Assembly: GCF_946479965.1 (NCBI RefSeq)
Contig: NZ_CAMLHX010000060.1
Span: forward strand, 1 to 24,180
Direction: 5' to 3'
Origin: an uncultured Mucilaginibacter sp.
GTDB lineage: Bacteria; Bacteroidota; Bacteroidia; Sphingobacteriales; Sphingobacteriaceae
Length of the DNA stretch: 24,180 bases
A model generated the notes under the pieces. It worked only from the letters and a program-made list of their open reading frames with translations, had not been told where the DNA came from and did not search any database. Position numbers and translations under genes: made by a program. Every line of letters begins with the position of its first letter. Position 1 is the stretch's first letter. This document shows, piece by piece, positions 8,153 through 17,208 of this stretch.

Positions 8153-11100
8153 ATGACATTAAATTCGAAGGTCATGCTTCGAGCATGGACGGTATTGTCC
8201 AAAAAAACGGTAATTGCAACATCAATTGCGACTATCGCTTTAGTCAATATTTCAAGCGCTCACGAAAGTGTGCATGGGATAGAAAACTTCAATACCGCCG
8301 CCTTGCTGCAACAGCAAAACGTAACCAAAACCGGTACTGTAACAGACGAAACTAACCAGCCAATGCCCGGCGTTAGTGTAACAGTAAAAGGAACAACAAA
8401 CGGGGTAATAACCGATGGAAATGGTAAGTATTCTATCACAGTGCCCAGTAATGCTACACTAACTTTTACAGTACTGGGATATCAACCCCAAGATTTACCT
8501 GCAGGCAATGGTGCAATTATCAATGTAAAACTTGTACCCATAGATACACAACTTGATGAAGTTGTTGTGGTGGGTTATGGTACGCAAAAAAGAGAAACCC
8601 TGACGGGTTCGATATCAAGAGTTAAGGGGGAAGATCTAACTAAAAACCAGTCTGTGAATGTTACAACCAGCCTGGCAGGTAGACTACCTGGCCTCGTTGT
8701 CAATCAGCGTAACGGCGTACCTGGGGCAGAAGATCTCAACATCGTCATACGCGGTGCAAGTACTTTTGGTAACAATAACCCTCTGATTGTAGTTGACGGT
8801 GTGCCGCGTGGTACAGGGATTCTTTCAACCCTTAACCCGCAGGATATTGAGAGTATAACCGTATTAAAAGATGGTTCAGCAGCTATATATGGTGCCCGAG
8901 CCGCCAACGGCGTAGTTTTGGTTACCACCAAACCAGGCGCCAAAGGCAAGACCAGTTATAATTTCTCTTACGTATATGGTATTACTAACCCTACCAAAAT
9001 TCCGGAAATGATGGATGCGGCACTGTTTTCGGAGGTGGTGAATGAAACTTATTCTTACCTGGGAAGAGGGCCCTATAAGTCGGCTGCAGAGATTCAAAAA
9101 TACCGTGACGGGTCTGACCCCATTTTATACCCGAATACTAATTGGGCGGATGTATCTTTAAATAGGAACACTCCCCAGAAAAGGCTGAATTTTCAGGCGA
9201 GCGGAGGCTCGGATAAGGTGAGATACCTGCTTTCTTTCGGATCAGCTAGCCAAGGCAGTAATTTTAAAAATCAACCGTACAAATATAACCAGTATAACTC
9301 CAGAGTAAGAATTGATGCAGATCTATCACAGTATTTAACCGTAGGTGCTAATATCGCTGGCGTGTTCACTCAGCGGACTGCAGCAAATGGAACTGACTTC
9401 TCTACCACGTTGCAGGCAAATCCAACGCTACCAGCCATATACCCTAACGGGCTGCTTGCCGGGGGGCGGTTTGATAACAGCCCGCTTCTTTCAGACCGGA
9501 GAGGGTACCAGCAATGGAAAGATGATCCTATAACTACAACGTTTACAGCATCTTTTAAAGTGCCTCATGTAAATGGATTGGTGCTTGATGCTTCCTATAA
9601 TTACGACTTGAGAAACCAGTTCCAAAAAAACTTCTCTCAGCCACATTACTGGCACGTGTACAATCCAAACACTCAGCAGTATGATCGTATAGCATCAACT
9701 TCTCCGATACAACTTACCGATAGATACGACAGGTGGGTCACCACCCTTACCAACGTCAGGCTATCTTACAGAACTACAATTGGCAAAGATCATAACATTG
9801 CCGCAATGTTAGGTGCAGAACAACAGAGAAATTCCAATACGTTTGCATCGGCGACACGCAGAAACTTTCTTAGCGCGGCACTTCCGCAAGTTAGTTTAGG
9901 GGGCACGAGACCAGAGGATTTAGGCAATGCCGGCAATGCTTCTGCGGGAGCCTACAATAGTTATTTGGGTCGGTTCAATTATAATTATCAATCCAAATAC
10001 TTGCTGGAATTTGCATTCCGCTCTGACGGGTCAACCATATTTCCTACTTATAACAGATATGGATTCTTCCCGTCTGCATCTGCAGGCTGGGTAGTATCTG
10101 AGGAAGATTTCATGAAATCTGTGGGATTTGTCAATACTTTAAAGCTTAGGGCTTCGTATGGCGAGCTTGGTAATGACCAGGTGGGTCAATTCCAATTCTT
10201 GCAGACTTTTGACTTTGGGAATAATTATGTTTTTGGCGGCAGTACCGTACCTGGTATTTTCTCCACTGTTCTTTCCAATCCGAATATTGGCTGGGAAGTG
10301 AGTAAAAAACTGGACTTCGGATTGAGTGCTTCTTTATTCAACAGAAAGCTTGATGTAGACATTACTGTATTCAATCAAAAGCGATCAAACATCCTCCGTC
10401 AGCGTAATCTTTCAGTTAGCGCGGTCAACGGTTTTCCCAGATTGCCCGAAGAAAATATCGGGAAGGTGAATACCAGTGGGTTTGAAGTGGATTTGACACA
10501 TAGGAACAAGGTTGGGCAGGTGTCTTATTCAGTTAGCGCAAACGTAGCTTATGCAAAAAGTAAGATCATTTTTATGGACGAAGTGCCACCGGCACAACCA
10601 TATCAAGCCAACACCGGGATGCCGCTTGGTGCCGGCCTTTATTACAAATCTGACGGTATATTCAATACCCAGGCTGAGTTGGATAGTTACCCACACATAG
10701 CTGCGGCCAAGTTAGGTGACGTTAAAGTTCTTGACTTAAACAATGATGGTAAAATAGACGGAAATGACCGCTACATAACCAACCAATCTCCAACGCCTTT
10801 GTACGTGTTTGGCCTTAACACAAGTTTGCAATATAAGGGTTTTGACCTAACCCTGTTTTTCCAGGGGCAAGCCGACGCGTTTGTTAATGACGCCATTGTT
10901 GACGAGTTTGGTTTAGAGGATTTGGACAATGCCCCTGTTTACAGGGCCACTAACCGTTGGACCGTAAATAATAAAGAGGGCGCGACTATGCCTCGGGCAA
11001 ATAATTTGTTACCAGGCGGCGCAACAGACTTTTTCTTATATGACGCGACATTCGTAAGACTAAGAAACGCTGAATTAGGATATACCTTTAACGGCGATTT

Positions 11101-11266
11101 AATGCGAAAAATAGGCGTTAAGAGTCTCCGTGCATTTGTTAATGGTACCAATTTATTAACATGGGCAAAAGAAATTAAATACAGAGATCCCGAGTTGGCA
11201 AATCAAAGTTATTTAAACTACCCGCCTTTGAAGATCGTAAGTTTTGGTGTTAATCTACAATTTTAA
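8153..11266 (+). CDS. SusC/RagA-family TonB-dependent outer-membrane transporter
   Basis: A 1037-residue outer-membrane oligosaccharide importer. Residues about 10-36 form an export signal with a long, basic n-region. Residues about 58-130 are the carboxypeptidase-D regulatory-like domain (GTVTDETNQPMPGVSVTVKG). A TonB box-like DEVVVVGYG follows at 135-143, the plug domain spans about 150-260 (RGASTFG, PLIVVDGVP, LKDGSAAIYGARAANGV), and the rest is the beta-barrel ending in LQF. A DLNNDGKIDGNDR calcium-loop-like motif lies near residue 860, common in this family. There is no FecR-interacting extension, which fits control by AraC rather than an anti-sigma pair. The start ATG has only A-rich sequence upstream, normal for this phylum. 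susD follows after 11 bp. The imported glycan is inferred from the neighbouring hydrolases. Confidence 0.97.
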   Translation: MTLNSKVMLRAWTVLSKKTVIATSIATIALVNISSAHESVHGIENFNTAALLQQQNVTKTGTVTDETNQPMPGVSVTVKGTTNGVITDGNGKYSITVPSNATLTFTVLGYQPQDLPAGNGAIINVKLVPIDTQLDEVVVVGYGTQKRETLTGSISRVKGEDLTKNQSVNVTTSLAGRLPGLVVNQRNGVPGAEDLNIVIRGASTFGNNNPLIVVDGVPRGTGILSTLNPQDIESITVLKDGSAAIYGARAANGVVLVTTKPGAKGKTSYNFSYVYGITNPTKIPEMMDAALFSEVVNETYSYLGRGPYKSAAEIQKYRDGSDPILYPNTNWADVSLNRNTPQKRLNFQASGGSDKVRYLLSFGSASQGSNFKNQPYKYNQYNSRVRIDADLSQYLTVGANIAGVFTQRTAANGTDFSTTLQANPTLPAIYPNGLLAGGRFDNSPLLSDRRGYQQWKDDPITTTFTASFKVPHVNGLVLDASYNYDLRNQFQKNFSQPHYWHVYNPNTQQYDRIASTSPIQLTDRYDRWVTTLTNVRLSYRTTIGKDHNIAAMLGAEQQRNSNTFASATRRNFLSAALPQVSLGGTRPEDLGNAGNASAGAYNSYLGRFNYNYQSKYLLEFAFRSDGSTIFPTYNRYGFFPSASAGWVVSEEDFMKSVGFVNTLKLRASYGELGNDQVGQFQFLQTFDFGNNYVFGGSTVPGIFSTVLSNPNIGWEVSKKLDFGLSASLFNRKLDVDITVFNQKRSNILRQRNLSVSAVNGFPRLPEENIGKVNTSGFEVDLTHRNKVGQVSYSVSANVAYAKSKIIFMDEVPPAQPYQANTGMPLGAGLYYKSDGIFNTQAELDSYPHIAAAKLGDVKVLDLNNDGKIDGNDRYITNQSPTPLYVFGLNTSLQYKGFDLTLFFQGQADAFVNDAIVDEFGLEDLDNAPVYRATNRWTVNNKEGATMPRANNLLPGGATDFFLYDATFVRLRNAELGYTFNGDLMRKIGVKSLRAFVNGTNLLTWAKEIKYRDPELANQSYLNYPPLKIVSFGVNLQF

Positions 11267-11277
11267 AAATTATAACG

Positions 11278-13020
11278 ATGAAAGCAATTAAATTAATACT
11301 TCCTACAGTGTTTGTTGTAATGCTCAGCATGTCCTGTAAGAAAAACGTCCTGGACTTATCGCCGCAGGACAAACTTGCTGAAGATGCCGTTTGGAGCGAT
11401 CCAAAGCTAATAGAAGCCTACCATAATGAACTTTATAACTCCCAGGTTCATGGCTTTAACGTAAGTATGGCGTATTCTAAATATACTGATGAAAATTTCA
11501 ACAGCCTTGCCTGTTGCGGAGGTGACCTTTTTAAACTTAACACGTACACTCCCGACAATGTCGGATCATTAGGAGCAAATATTGGGGGTTTTTGGGAGGT
11601 GCAAAACGGTTACCTGTATAATTGGAATTTTGCGTACCAATATATGCGTAAGATCAATGTGTTCCTGGAAAAAATGAATGGGACTACCGTTAACTTGCCT
11701 AATAAAGCGCGAATGATTGCGGAAGCTAAGTTTCTGAGAGCCTTTCTTTATTTCAATCTTATTGAAAGGTATGGTGGCGTTCCTATAGTAGACAAGGTTT
11801 ACCAATTGAGTGATCAGGCCACATTCAAAAGAAACACTTTTGAAGAATGCGTAACATTCATTGCAAAGGATGTGATGGAAGCGCTACCCAATCTGCCTGC
11901 TAAATACGCATCAACTGATGCCAATTACGGAAGGGCTACCGGCGATGCTTGCAAGGCCCTGCTATCCCGTACCTATTTATATGCAGCATCTCCTTTGTTC
12001 AGCCCTACCAAGGACGTGCAAAAATGGCAAAAAGCCGCTGATGCAGCAGAGGCACTGTTAAACAGTGGCTATACGCTGTATCCAGATTATCAAAAGCTTT
12101 TTGAAACGAAACAGGGTGATGCACAGAATGAAATTATTTATTCGCGGGGTTTCTCGGCGACCAATGGTCACAATGCACCCATGGATCATTTAGATCGCCG
12201 TTTTGGAGCCAATGGCGGCTGGTGGGGTAGCAGCGGACCCACCGCCAACCTTGTTGATTCTTACGATATGGCTAACGGAATTCAGCCATACCTGCCTGAT
12301 GGAACTATTAATCCTTTATCAGGGTATGATCCGCAAAACCCTTGGGCTAACCGCGATCCTCGACTTGAGGCTACAGTTATTCATGATGGTACCGTATTTA
12401 ATCCCGGCGCAGCGGTAGCAGGTGCACCTCCGACTTATGAAAAGTGGGTGTCACAAGATGGTACTACATTTGGGTTTGATTCGTATAAAAAAACAGGCGA
12501 CAATCCCCGTACGAATACAGTTATGAAAAAGTTTATGCCTTCTTCGGGCCCTATCAATTCAGCAACTCCACAAGTGAATCAATGGCCGTTTTTTAGATTG
12601 GCAGAAATTTATTTGAACTATGCAGAAGCCAAATTTGAGTTAGGTGACGAGGCCACTGCAAGAGAATATGTTAATAAAGTAAGAAGCCGGCCTGGTGTTA
12701 ACCTTCCGGGCATTCCTGTAACTGTTACCGGAGAAGCTTTAAGGCAACGGATCTACAATGAAAGAAGAATTGAGCTGGTTTTTGAGGGGCATCGTTTCTT
12801 TGACGTGAGGCGTTGGGGAATAGCCACTACTACTGAGAATGCTAAAATCTACGGTTTTGATGTTATTAAAAATGTAATAACCGGGGTAAAGACGTATTCA
12901 AAAATAGTGTTGTTGGATAAAACCGGAACATTCCAGGCTTATAAGAGTCTGCTTCCTATTGAACGGAATGAGTTAAGCCGTAATCCTCAAATAACCCAAA
13001 CCAAAGATTGGCCTCAATAG
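11278..13020 (+). CDS. SusD/RagB-family outer-membrane glycan-binding lipoprotein
   Basis: A 580-residue surface lipoprotein that caps the SusC channel and captures oligosaccharides. The signal peptide ends in a lipobox with Cys20 (LSMSCKKN). Family landmarks are the TPR-like N-terminal helices with RAFLYFNLIERYGGVPIV (about 154-171), FFRLAEIYLNYAEA (about 437-450), and the C-terminal ERRIELVFEGHRFFDVRRWG (about 494-513). Length is normal for SusD. It starts 11 bp after the susC stop and ends about 50 bp before a strong terminator, so susC and susD form a two-gene transcript. Aromatic ligand-binding residues cannot be pinpointed without a structure, so the bound glycan is inferred from context. 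Confidence 0.97.
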   Translation: MKAIKLILPTVFVVMLSMSCKKNVLDLSPQDKLAEDAVWSDPKLIEAYHNELYNSQVHGFNVSMAYSKYTDENFNSLACCGGDLFKLNTYTPDNVGSLGANIGGFWEVQNGYLYNWNFAYQYMRKINVFLEKMNGTTVNLPNKARMIAEAKFLRAFLYFNLIERYGGVPIVDKVYQLSDQATFKRNTFEECVTFIAKDVMEALPNLPAKYASTDANYGRATGDACKALLSRTYLYAASPLFSPTKDVQKWQKAADAAEALLNSGYTLYPDYQKLFETKQGDAQNEIIYSRGFSATNGHNAPMDHLDRRFGANGGWWGSSGPTANLVDSYDMANGIQPYLPDGTINPLSGYDPQNPWANRDPRLEATVIHDGTVFNPGAAVAGAPPTYEKWVSQDGTTFGFDSYKKTGDNPRTNTVMKKFMPSSGPINSATPQVNQWPFFRLAEIYLNYAEAKFELGDEATAREYVNKVRSRPGVNLPGIPVTVTGEALRQRIYNERRIELVFEGHRFFDVRRWGIATTTENAKIYGFDVIKNVITGVKTYSKIVLLDKTGTFQAYKSLLPIERNELSRNPQITQTKDWPQ

Positions 13021-13069
13021 GCTTTCCAAAAAAAGAGACTGTCTTTTGTGATAGTTAAAATCTTAAAAT

Positions 13070-13105
13070 AAGAAGAGGCCATATCAAATGATATGGCCTC
13101 TTCTT
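13070..13105. terminator. bidirectional intrinsic terminator between susD and the GH29 gene
   Basis: A perfect 16-bp inverted repeat (13070-13085 and 13090-13105) with an AAAT loop and the core GAGGCCATATC. It sits in the 165-bp gap between convergent genes. The plus strand ends in TTCTTTTATA, and the minus strand continues into a T-rich stretch (TTATTTTAAGA), so it can stop transcription of both susCD and the minus-strand hydrolase run. Confidence 0.92.
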
Positions 13106-13185
13106 TTATACGTTAATTGCCATTTTCTTAGCACATCGGCAACGTTATTTGTAAGTTCATATTTATATGCCTCATGTTATAAATT

Positions 13186-14817
13186 CTATTGTATTTCAAA
13201 TACAACTGCGATGCTGCTTGGCAATATTTTTGGCTTTTTTATCGTCAGTGCGTCGGCACTTTGTTTCCACGAAAGTTTTTCCTTGCTGCCCAGCATTTTT
13301 ATCTTTTTTATCTTTTTATCTGCTTTGGTATTTCCGAGTGATTTGATGCTGATGTCTCCTGCCGGCTCACCCAATACAGTTGCGTAAACAATGTTTCCTT
13401 TTTGCGCAAAGCGAATATCTTTTTCAGATAACTGAATCTTACCTTCGTTAAAGCCCTGTGCATTCACAGGGTTAGATGCATCAGCTGCGGCGCCTTCGCC
13501 AAAAATTTTCCAAGGGCGGGTATCAAAAATACTCTCTTTGTTAATATTCATCCAAGCAGCAATACCTTCAAGTATGGTTACTTCTTTTTCATCAATTGTA
13601 CCATCACCACGTACAGGAATATTGAGCAACAAGTTACCGTTTTTACTTACAATGTCTACCAGTGTGCGAATAACTGTTTTTGCAGATTTGTAGCCGTTAT
13701 TTGTATAGACAGATCTGCTGTAATGCCAGTCGCCTATGCAGGTACAAGTTTGCCATGGCGTAGACTGAATATTATCAGGCGCACCGCGTTCCACATCCCA
13801 TACCATACATTTTTTCTGATCAGGTGTAAGCACTTTGCCAAACAACACCGCTTCCAGTTTTCCGTTGTGAGTGGCCATACTGCGGTTGTAATAGTGGGCG
13901 GCAATTTTTAGTCCGGCATCACTTGCCGGATACAACGGCAGCGCGGTATCATCAAAATAAAGCAGATCAGGATTATAAATATTGATGAGATCCATAGTAC
14001 GATTGTAAAACTTGTCGCTATAATCCTGTGATGGTATTGATGCTCCGTTGTTCCAGTCCCATTGGCCCCATAAAGTTGTTATATTATCACTGCCGGTGCT
14101 TAATGCATGGTTTTGTGCATAAAGTTGTTGCGGATCTAATCCCTCCCACCAGGTTCCTTTTCCATCGGCGGTTGTAAGTTTACCATCATAAGGGATGCCG
14201 GCTAATGGCCCGCTTTTATCTGAGCGTTGCGCGGTTTCATACCATGTCCAGGCGTGCGATGCGTGCACGCTTAATCCAAACGGAAGCGCATATTTTTTAG
14301 CTGCCTTTGCCCAACCTGCAACGATATCCTTTTTCGGACCGACACGGACGGAGTTCCATTCCTGGTATTTACTGTCCCAAAGGTCAAGGTTATCATGATG
14401 ATTGGCCATAGCAAAAAAGTATTGTGCCCCTGTGCGTTTATACAGCGCCACAAGCTTCTCCGGATCCCAATTTTCGGCTTTCCAGCTGTTTATAACATCC
14501 TTAAAGCCGGCTTTTGAAGGAGGGCCGTAATTAGCTACGTGCCATTTATATTGCCGGTTCCCTTCGTCATACATTAATCGTCCGTACCAATCGCCTTGTT
14601 CCGGCTGGCATTGCGGGCCCCAATGCGCCCATATACCGAACTTGGCGTTACGAAACCACTCGGGAGCCTGGTATTGCTGAAGCGACTGCCAAGTTGGTTC
14701 AAATTTACCTTTTGCAACCGGCTCATTGCCCGGCCGTACCGGTGACGGGAATTTTTCCTGCGCCATCAACGTGTGGCAATACAATACACTTACGGCAACA
14801 ATAAATTTTATCTTCAT
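13186..14817 (-). CDS. GH29 alpha-L-fucosidase-family enzyme (candidate alpha-L-fucosidase or alpha-L-galactosidase), exported
   Basis: A 543-residue secreted enzyme with a signal peptide ending at MAQ (residues 18-20). GH29 features are PEWFRNAKFGIWAHWGP (52-68), GAQYFFAMANHHDN (130-143), and YNPDLLYFDD (281-290), where Asp289 fits the nucleophile. The C-terminal KNGNLLLNIPVRGDGTID (392-409) is also typical, and a small beta domain completes it. Two sites deviate from common GH29: NHHDN in place of the usual HHDGF, and PWQTC where many members have PWET. Glu343 in VWDVERG is a possible acid/base. GH29 enzymes remove terminal alpha-L-fucose; L-galactose differs only by a C6 hydroxyl. With the L-galactose catabolic operon in the same locus, alpha-L-galactosidase activity is a real alternative. 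It is the last gene of the minus-strand hydrolase run. Confidence 0.88.
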   Translation of the reverse strand: MKIKFIVAVSVLYCHTLMAQEKFPSPVRPGNEPVAKGKFEPTWQSLQQYQAPEWFRNAKFGIWAHWGPQCQPEQGDWYGRLMYDEGNRQYKWHVANYGPPSKAGFKDVINSWKAENWDPEKLVALYKRTGAQYFFAMANHHDNLDLWDSKYQEWNSVRVGPKKDIVAGWAKAAKKYALPFGLSVHASHAWTWYETAQRSDKSGPLAGIPYDGKLTTADGKGTWWEGLDPQQLYAQNHALSTGSDNITTLWGQWDWNNGASIPSQDYSDKFYNRTMDLINIYNPDLLYFDDTALPLYPASDAGLKIAAHYYNRSMATHNGKLEAVLFGKVLTPDQKKCMVWDVERGAPDNIQSTPWQTCTCIGDWHYSRSVYTNNGYKSAKTVIRTLVDIVSKNGNLLLNIPVRGDGTIDEKEVTILEGIAAWMNINKESIFDTRPWKIFGEGAAADASNPVNAQGFNEGKIQLSEKDIRFAQKGNIVYATVLGEPAGDISIKSLGNTKADKKIKKIKMLGSKEKLSWKQSADALTIKKPKILPSSIAVVFEIQ

Positions 14818-14865
14818 TTTTTTTATGTTGTTTGTTAATTCATTTTGGTGTCTACTTTTAAAACC

Positions 14866-16815
14866 CTACTTCTCCGTGATCAATTTCCATGTATCCGTTC
14901 TAAACGGAACCGCAGGTAATCCTTCGTTATTAACAAGATTACAAACAGGGTTGTCTGCCCAGGCGTAACGTACAGCCACTGGGGCCGTTACTTTATCAGA
15001 ACTTACCACTACTTTATTACCTTTTATACTTGCAGACGCCCAATAAAATTTTTTATCAGCTCCGGCAATGGCAAACCCTTTCAGCGGGCCACTACGAATT
15101 GTAAGGCCGGCACCGAAATCTTTAAAAGTTATGGTTACAATATTTTTTTTGATGGTGTAACTTTTATACATGGGTCCCGACGCGACAACACTTTTTCCAT
15201 AAACCTGTCTTTCTGCGGCAAGCGCTAATCTGCGTCCAACTTCTTGTTTGTTTTTCGGATGAATATTGTCTGCCTCGCCTATATCTATGGCGGATGCCAT
15301 ACCCGTGTTGGGTTGTGTTAATGCCGAAGTTTGTGCGTCTCTTACTTCGGCCCACCCACTTTCTGACGGAAGATCATTTACATTTCTAAAGTTGGCCAAT
15401 TGAACGTATAGAAATGGAAGGTTGCCCTGTTGCCAGCGTTGCCTCCAGTCGTTTATCATCATAGGGAATAATGTGCGATAGTCGTATGCGTTGCTTTCAT
15501 TTGCTTCTCCCTGGTACCATATAAACCCTTTAATACCATAAGGTATTATGGGCTTGATCATAGCATTGTACAGTACTTCTGGATAATTTTGATAGTTGCG
15601 AATAACAGGAAGGCGTGATTCAATATCCCTTTTAAACAACCATGTACCCGCTAAAGAGACTTTAGTGTTTCCATTGGTGAGATAAATATCTCCTGCCGGA
15701 GCGTTTATGCCACCGCCGGCCCAAAGCGCAGCGATACGGATGGATATTGTGTTTTCGCCGCTTTTAACAAGGCTTGCGGGGATGGTGTAAAGATGTTTTG
15801 GAGCACTGTTCCAAACGGTTTTGCAAATTTCGGCACCGTTAAAATAAAGCGAATAATTCATTTCCGGGCGGCCGATATTTAACGCAATATCTTTTCCCGT
15901 AAAAGTTGGCGGTAAAACGATCTTCTTTCGCATCCATATCAATCCTTCATAACTTCCAATTCGAAAGTCTTTAATTAAGCCGGGCATCTCAACAGCAGAC
16001 CAATCCCTATCATCATATTGTGGCAAAGGGATTATCTTATCAGAATCACCTTTAGGATTATAGACAATATCCCAAAACCGCACCATGTCCAGGCTGTCCT
16101 GCTCAAAGTGTTTTTTAGTGAGCGTATCATTGGCAAGTGCTTTCGTTTTACTAATTGGCGAGGAAAGCAACATTTCACGACTTGTCCATGATTCAACCGG
16201 CGTTCCGCCCCAGGTACTTTGAATTATACCTATAGGCACATTCTCATCCTGATGTATTTTGCGGGCAAAATAGTAAGCAACAGCCGAGAGATCTTTTATA
16301 GTTGCAGAGTCGCATACTTTCCATTTGCCTGCCAGAATATCCTTTTGAGGCGTTACCTCTTTATTATGCTCAACGATAAGAAAACGAATGTTGCGATAAT
16401 TTGCTTTGGCAATTTCTTTTTGTGCATCCTGCGCCTGCTGCACCTGCCACTCCATATTAGATTGTCCCGACGCCAGCCATACATCGCCAATTAGTATCCC
16501 TTTAAGGCTTATTGTAAATTCCAGTTTTCCGGTTTCAGTAATTTTAAGGTCATAAGGACCGCCGACCTTAAATTTAGGGAAGCGTAAGATCCATTCTCCA
16601 TCATTATCAGCCCTTGCAACAGCATTTACCTTACCTAGCGTTGCGGTAATAAGCGCTCCCGGTTTTGCGTTTCCCCAAACCGGAATGTTTATGTTACGCT
16701 GCAAAACCATATTGTCACCAAATATTTTCGGCAGCGTTATTTGAGCATAACTATGTGTTTGAATTAAGCAAAAAAGGACTGAAAGAATTGAAAATATTGC
16801 TGTTTTTAATTTCAT
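14866..16815 (-). CDS. sialate O-acetylesterase-type SGNH esterase (CE20-like), exported
   Basis: A 649-residue secreted carbohydrate acetylesterase with a signal peptide at 1-25 (SYAQ). An N-terminal beta domain (about 26-105) precedes the SGNH fold. Catalytic Ser119 lies in LASGQSNMEW. Residues about 235-400 form an inserted jelly-roll/galactose-binding-like domain (DDRDWSAVEMPG, LNIGRPEMNYSLYFNG). The fold then resumes with GFIWYQGEANE (430-440) and the catalytic pair Asp516/His519 in EADNIHP. This split-domain layout is that of CE20 esterases, one group of which deacetylates xyloglucan oligosaccharides; sialate esterase is a family label only. It lies 48 bp upstream of the GH29 gene on the same strand. 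Removing acetyl groups from galactosyl side chains would expose the glycan to the GH29 and GH42 enzymes. Confidence 0.87.
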   Translation of the reverse strand: MKLKTAIFSILSVLFCLIQTHSYAQITLPKIFGDNMVLQRNINIPVWGNAKPGALITATLGKVNAVARADNDGEWILRFPKFKVGGPYDLKITETGKLEFTISLKGILIGDVWLASGQSNMEWQVQQAQDAQKEIAKANYRNIRFLIVEHNKEVTPQKDILAGKWKVCDSATIKDLSAVAYYFARKIHQDENVPIGIIQSTWGGTPVESWTSREMLLSSPISKTKALANDTLTKKHFEQDSLDMVRFWDIVYNPKGDSDKIIPLPQYDDRDWSAVEMPGLIKDFRIGSYEGLIWMRKKIVLPPTFTGKDIALNIGRPEMNYSLYFNGAEICKTVWNSAPKHLYTIPASLVKSGENTISIRIAALWAGGGINAPAGDIYLTNGNTKVSLAGTWLFKRDIESRLPVIRNYQNYPEVLYNAMIKPIIPYGIKGFIWYQGEANESNAYDYRTLFPMMINDWRQRWQQGNLPFLYVQLANFRNVNDLPSESGWAEVRDAQTSALTQPNTGMASAIDIGEADNIHPKNKQEVGRRLALAAERQVYGKSVVASGPMYKSYTIKKNIVTITFKDFGAGLTIRSGPLKGFAIAGADKKFYWASASIKGNKVVVSSDKVTAPVAVRYAWADNPVCNLVNNEGLPAVPFRTDTWKLITEK

Positions 16816-17208
16816 TTTTAGAACTATAAACCTGTTTGTGCGGAGGCTACAAACGCGTTAAGAATTACCCAGTAGTCCTGTAGTTTCCTGGTTATGGCTT
16901 TTAAGCGGATATCTCCTGGATGTTTCAATACGTTCCGATGCATCCATGTCAAATCTGTTAAATACAACCCACAAGTTAGCCTTATTATAGTAACGATTAC
17001 CGCAGCCTTCACCTCTAATTACCTCTCCCCAGCCTTTGATTGAACGGTTAAGATAACTAGCAACCGGTGCAGTTTTTCTCCCCGGCTTTCCTAATAATTT
17101 TTCGATATAACTTACGACGTTTGGCATGGCTTGATCAGATTAAAACTTATGCTACTTTATCTCTACCTTAATGTATTAGCCTATTGAAACCAATCCGGTA
17201 TCAAAACT
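16816..17208. other. intergenic region between GH3 and esterase genes
   Basis: This 393-bp gap is unusual in an otherwise tightly packed run of genes. It contains the unrecognised short open frame listed separately and no clear terminator, promoter or RNA gene that I can see. A local promoter for the esterase and GH29 genes could lie here, but no match to the -7/-33 consensus stands out. Confidence 0.5.
16858..17127 (-). pseudogene. unrecognised 89-codon open frame, possible gene remnant
   Basis: An 89-codon frame opened by an ATG at 17125-17127, with an in-frame TAA 12 bases upstream. I do not recognise the protein. It lacks a signal peptide and membrane segment. Its composition looks protein-like (YIEKLLGKPGRK, later GWGEVIRGEGCGNRYYNK and RRYPLKSHNQETTG), but there is no evident ribosome-binding context. 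A second overlapping frame (16824-17012) continues past its stop in another phase, which is compatible with a frameshifted remnant of a larger gene lost from this slot. It could equally be a small functional gene or chance coding. Confidence in any of these is low. Confidence 0.25.

Noticed and set aside
8207..8215. ACGGTAATT inside the start of susC as a third operator site
   Set aside because: It lies in coding sequence, has no partner 21 bp away, and a 9-base match can occur by chance.
10732..10773. Dockerin-like calcium loop (DLNNDGKIDGNDR) in the SusC protein as a sign of a cellulosome link
   Set aside because: A single such loop is common in SusC-family barrels and there is no duplicated dockerin module.
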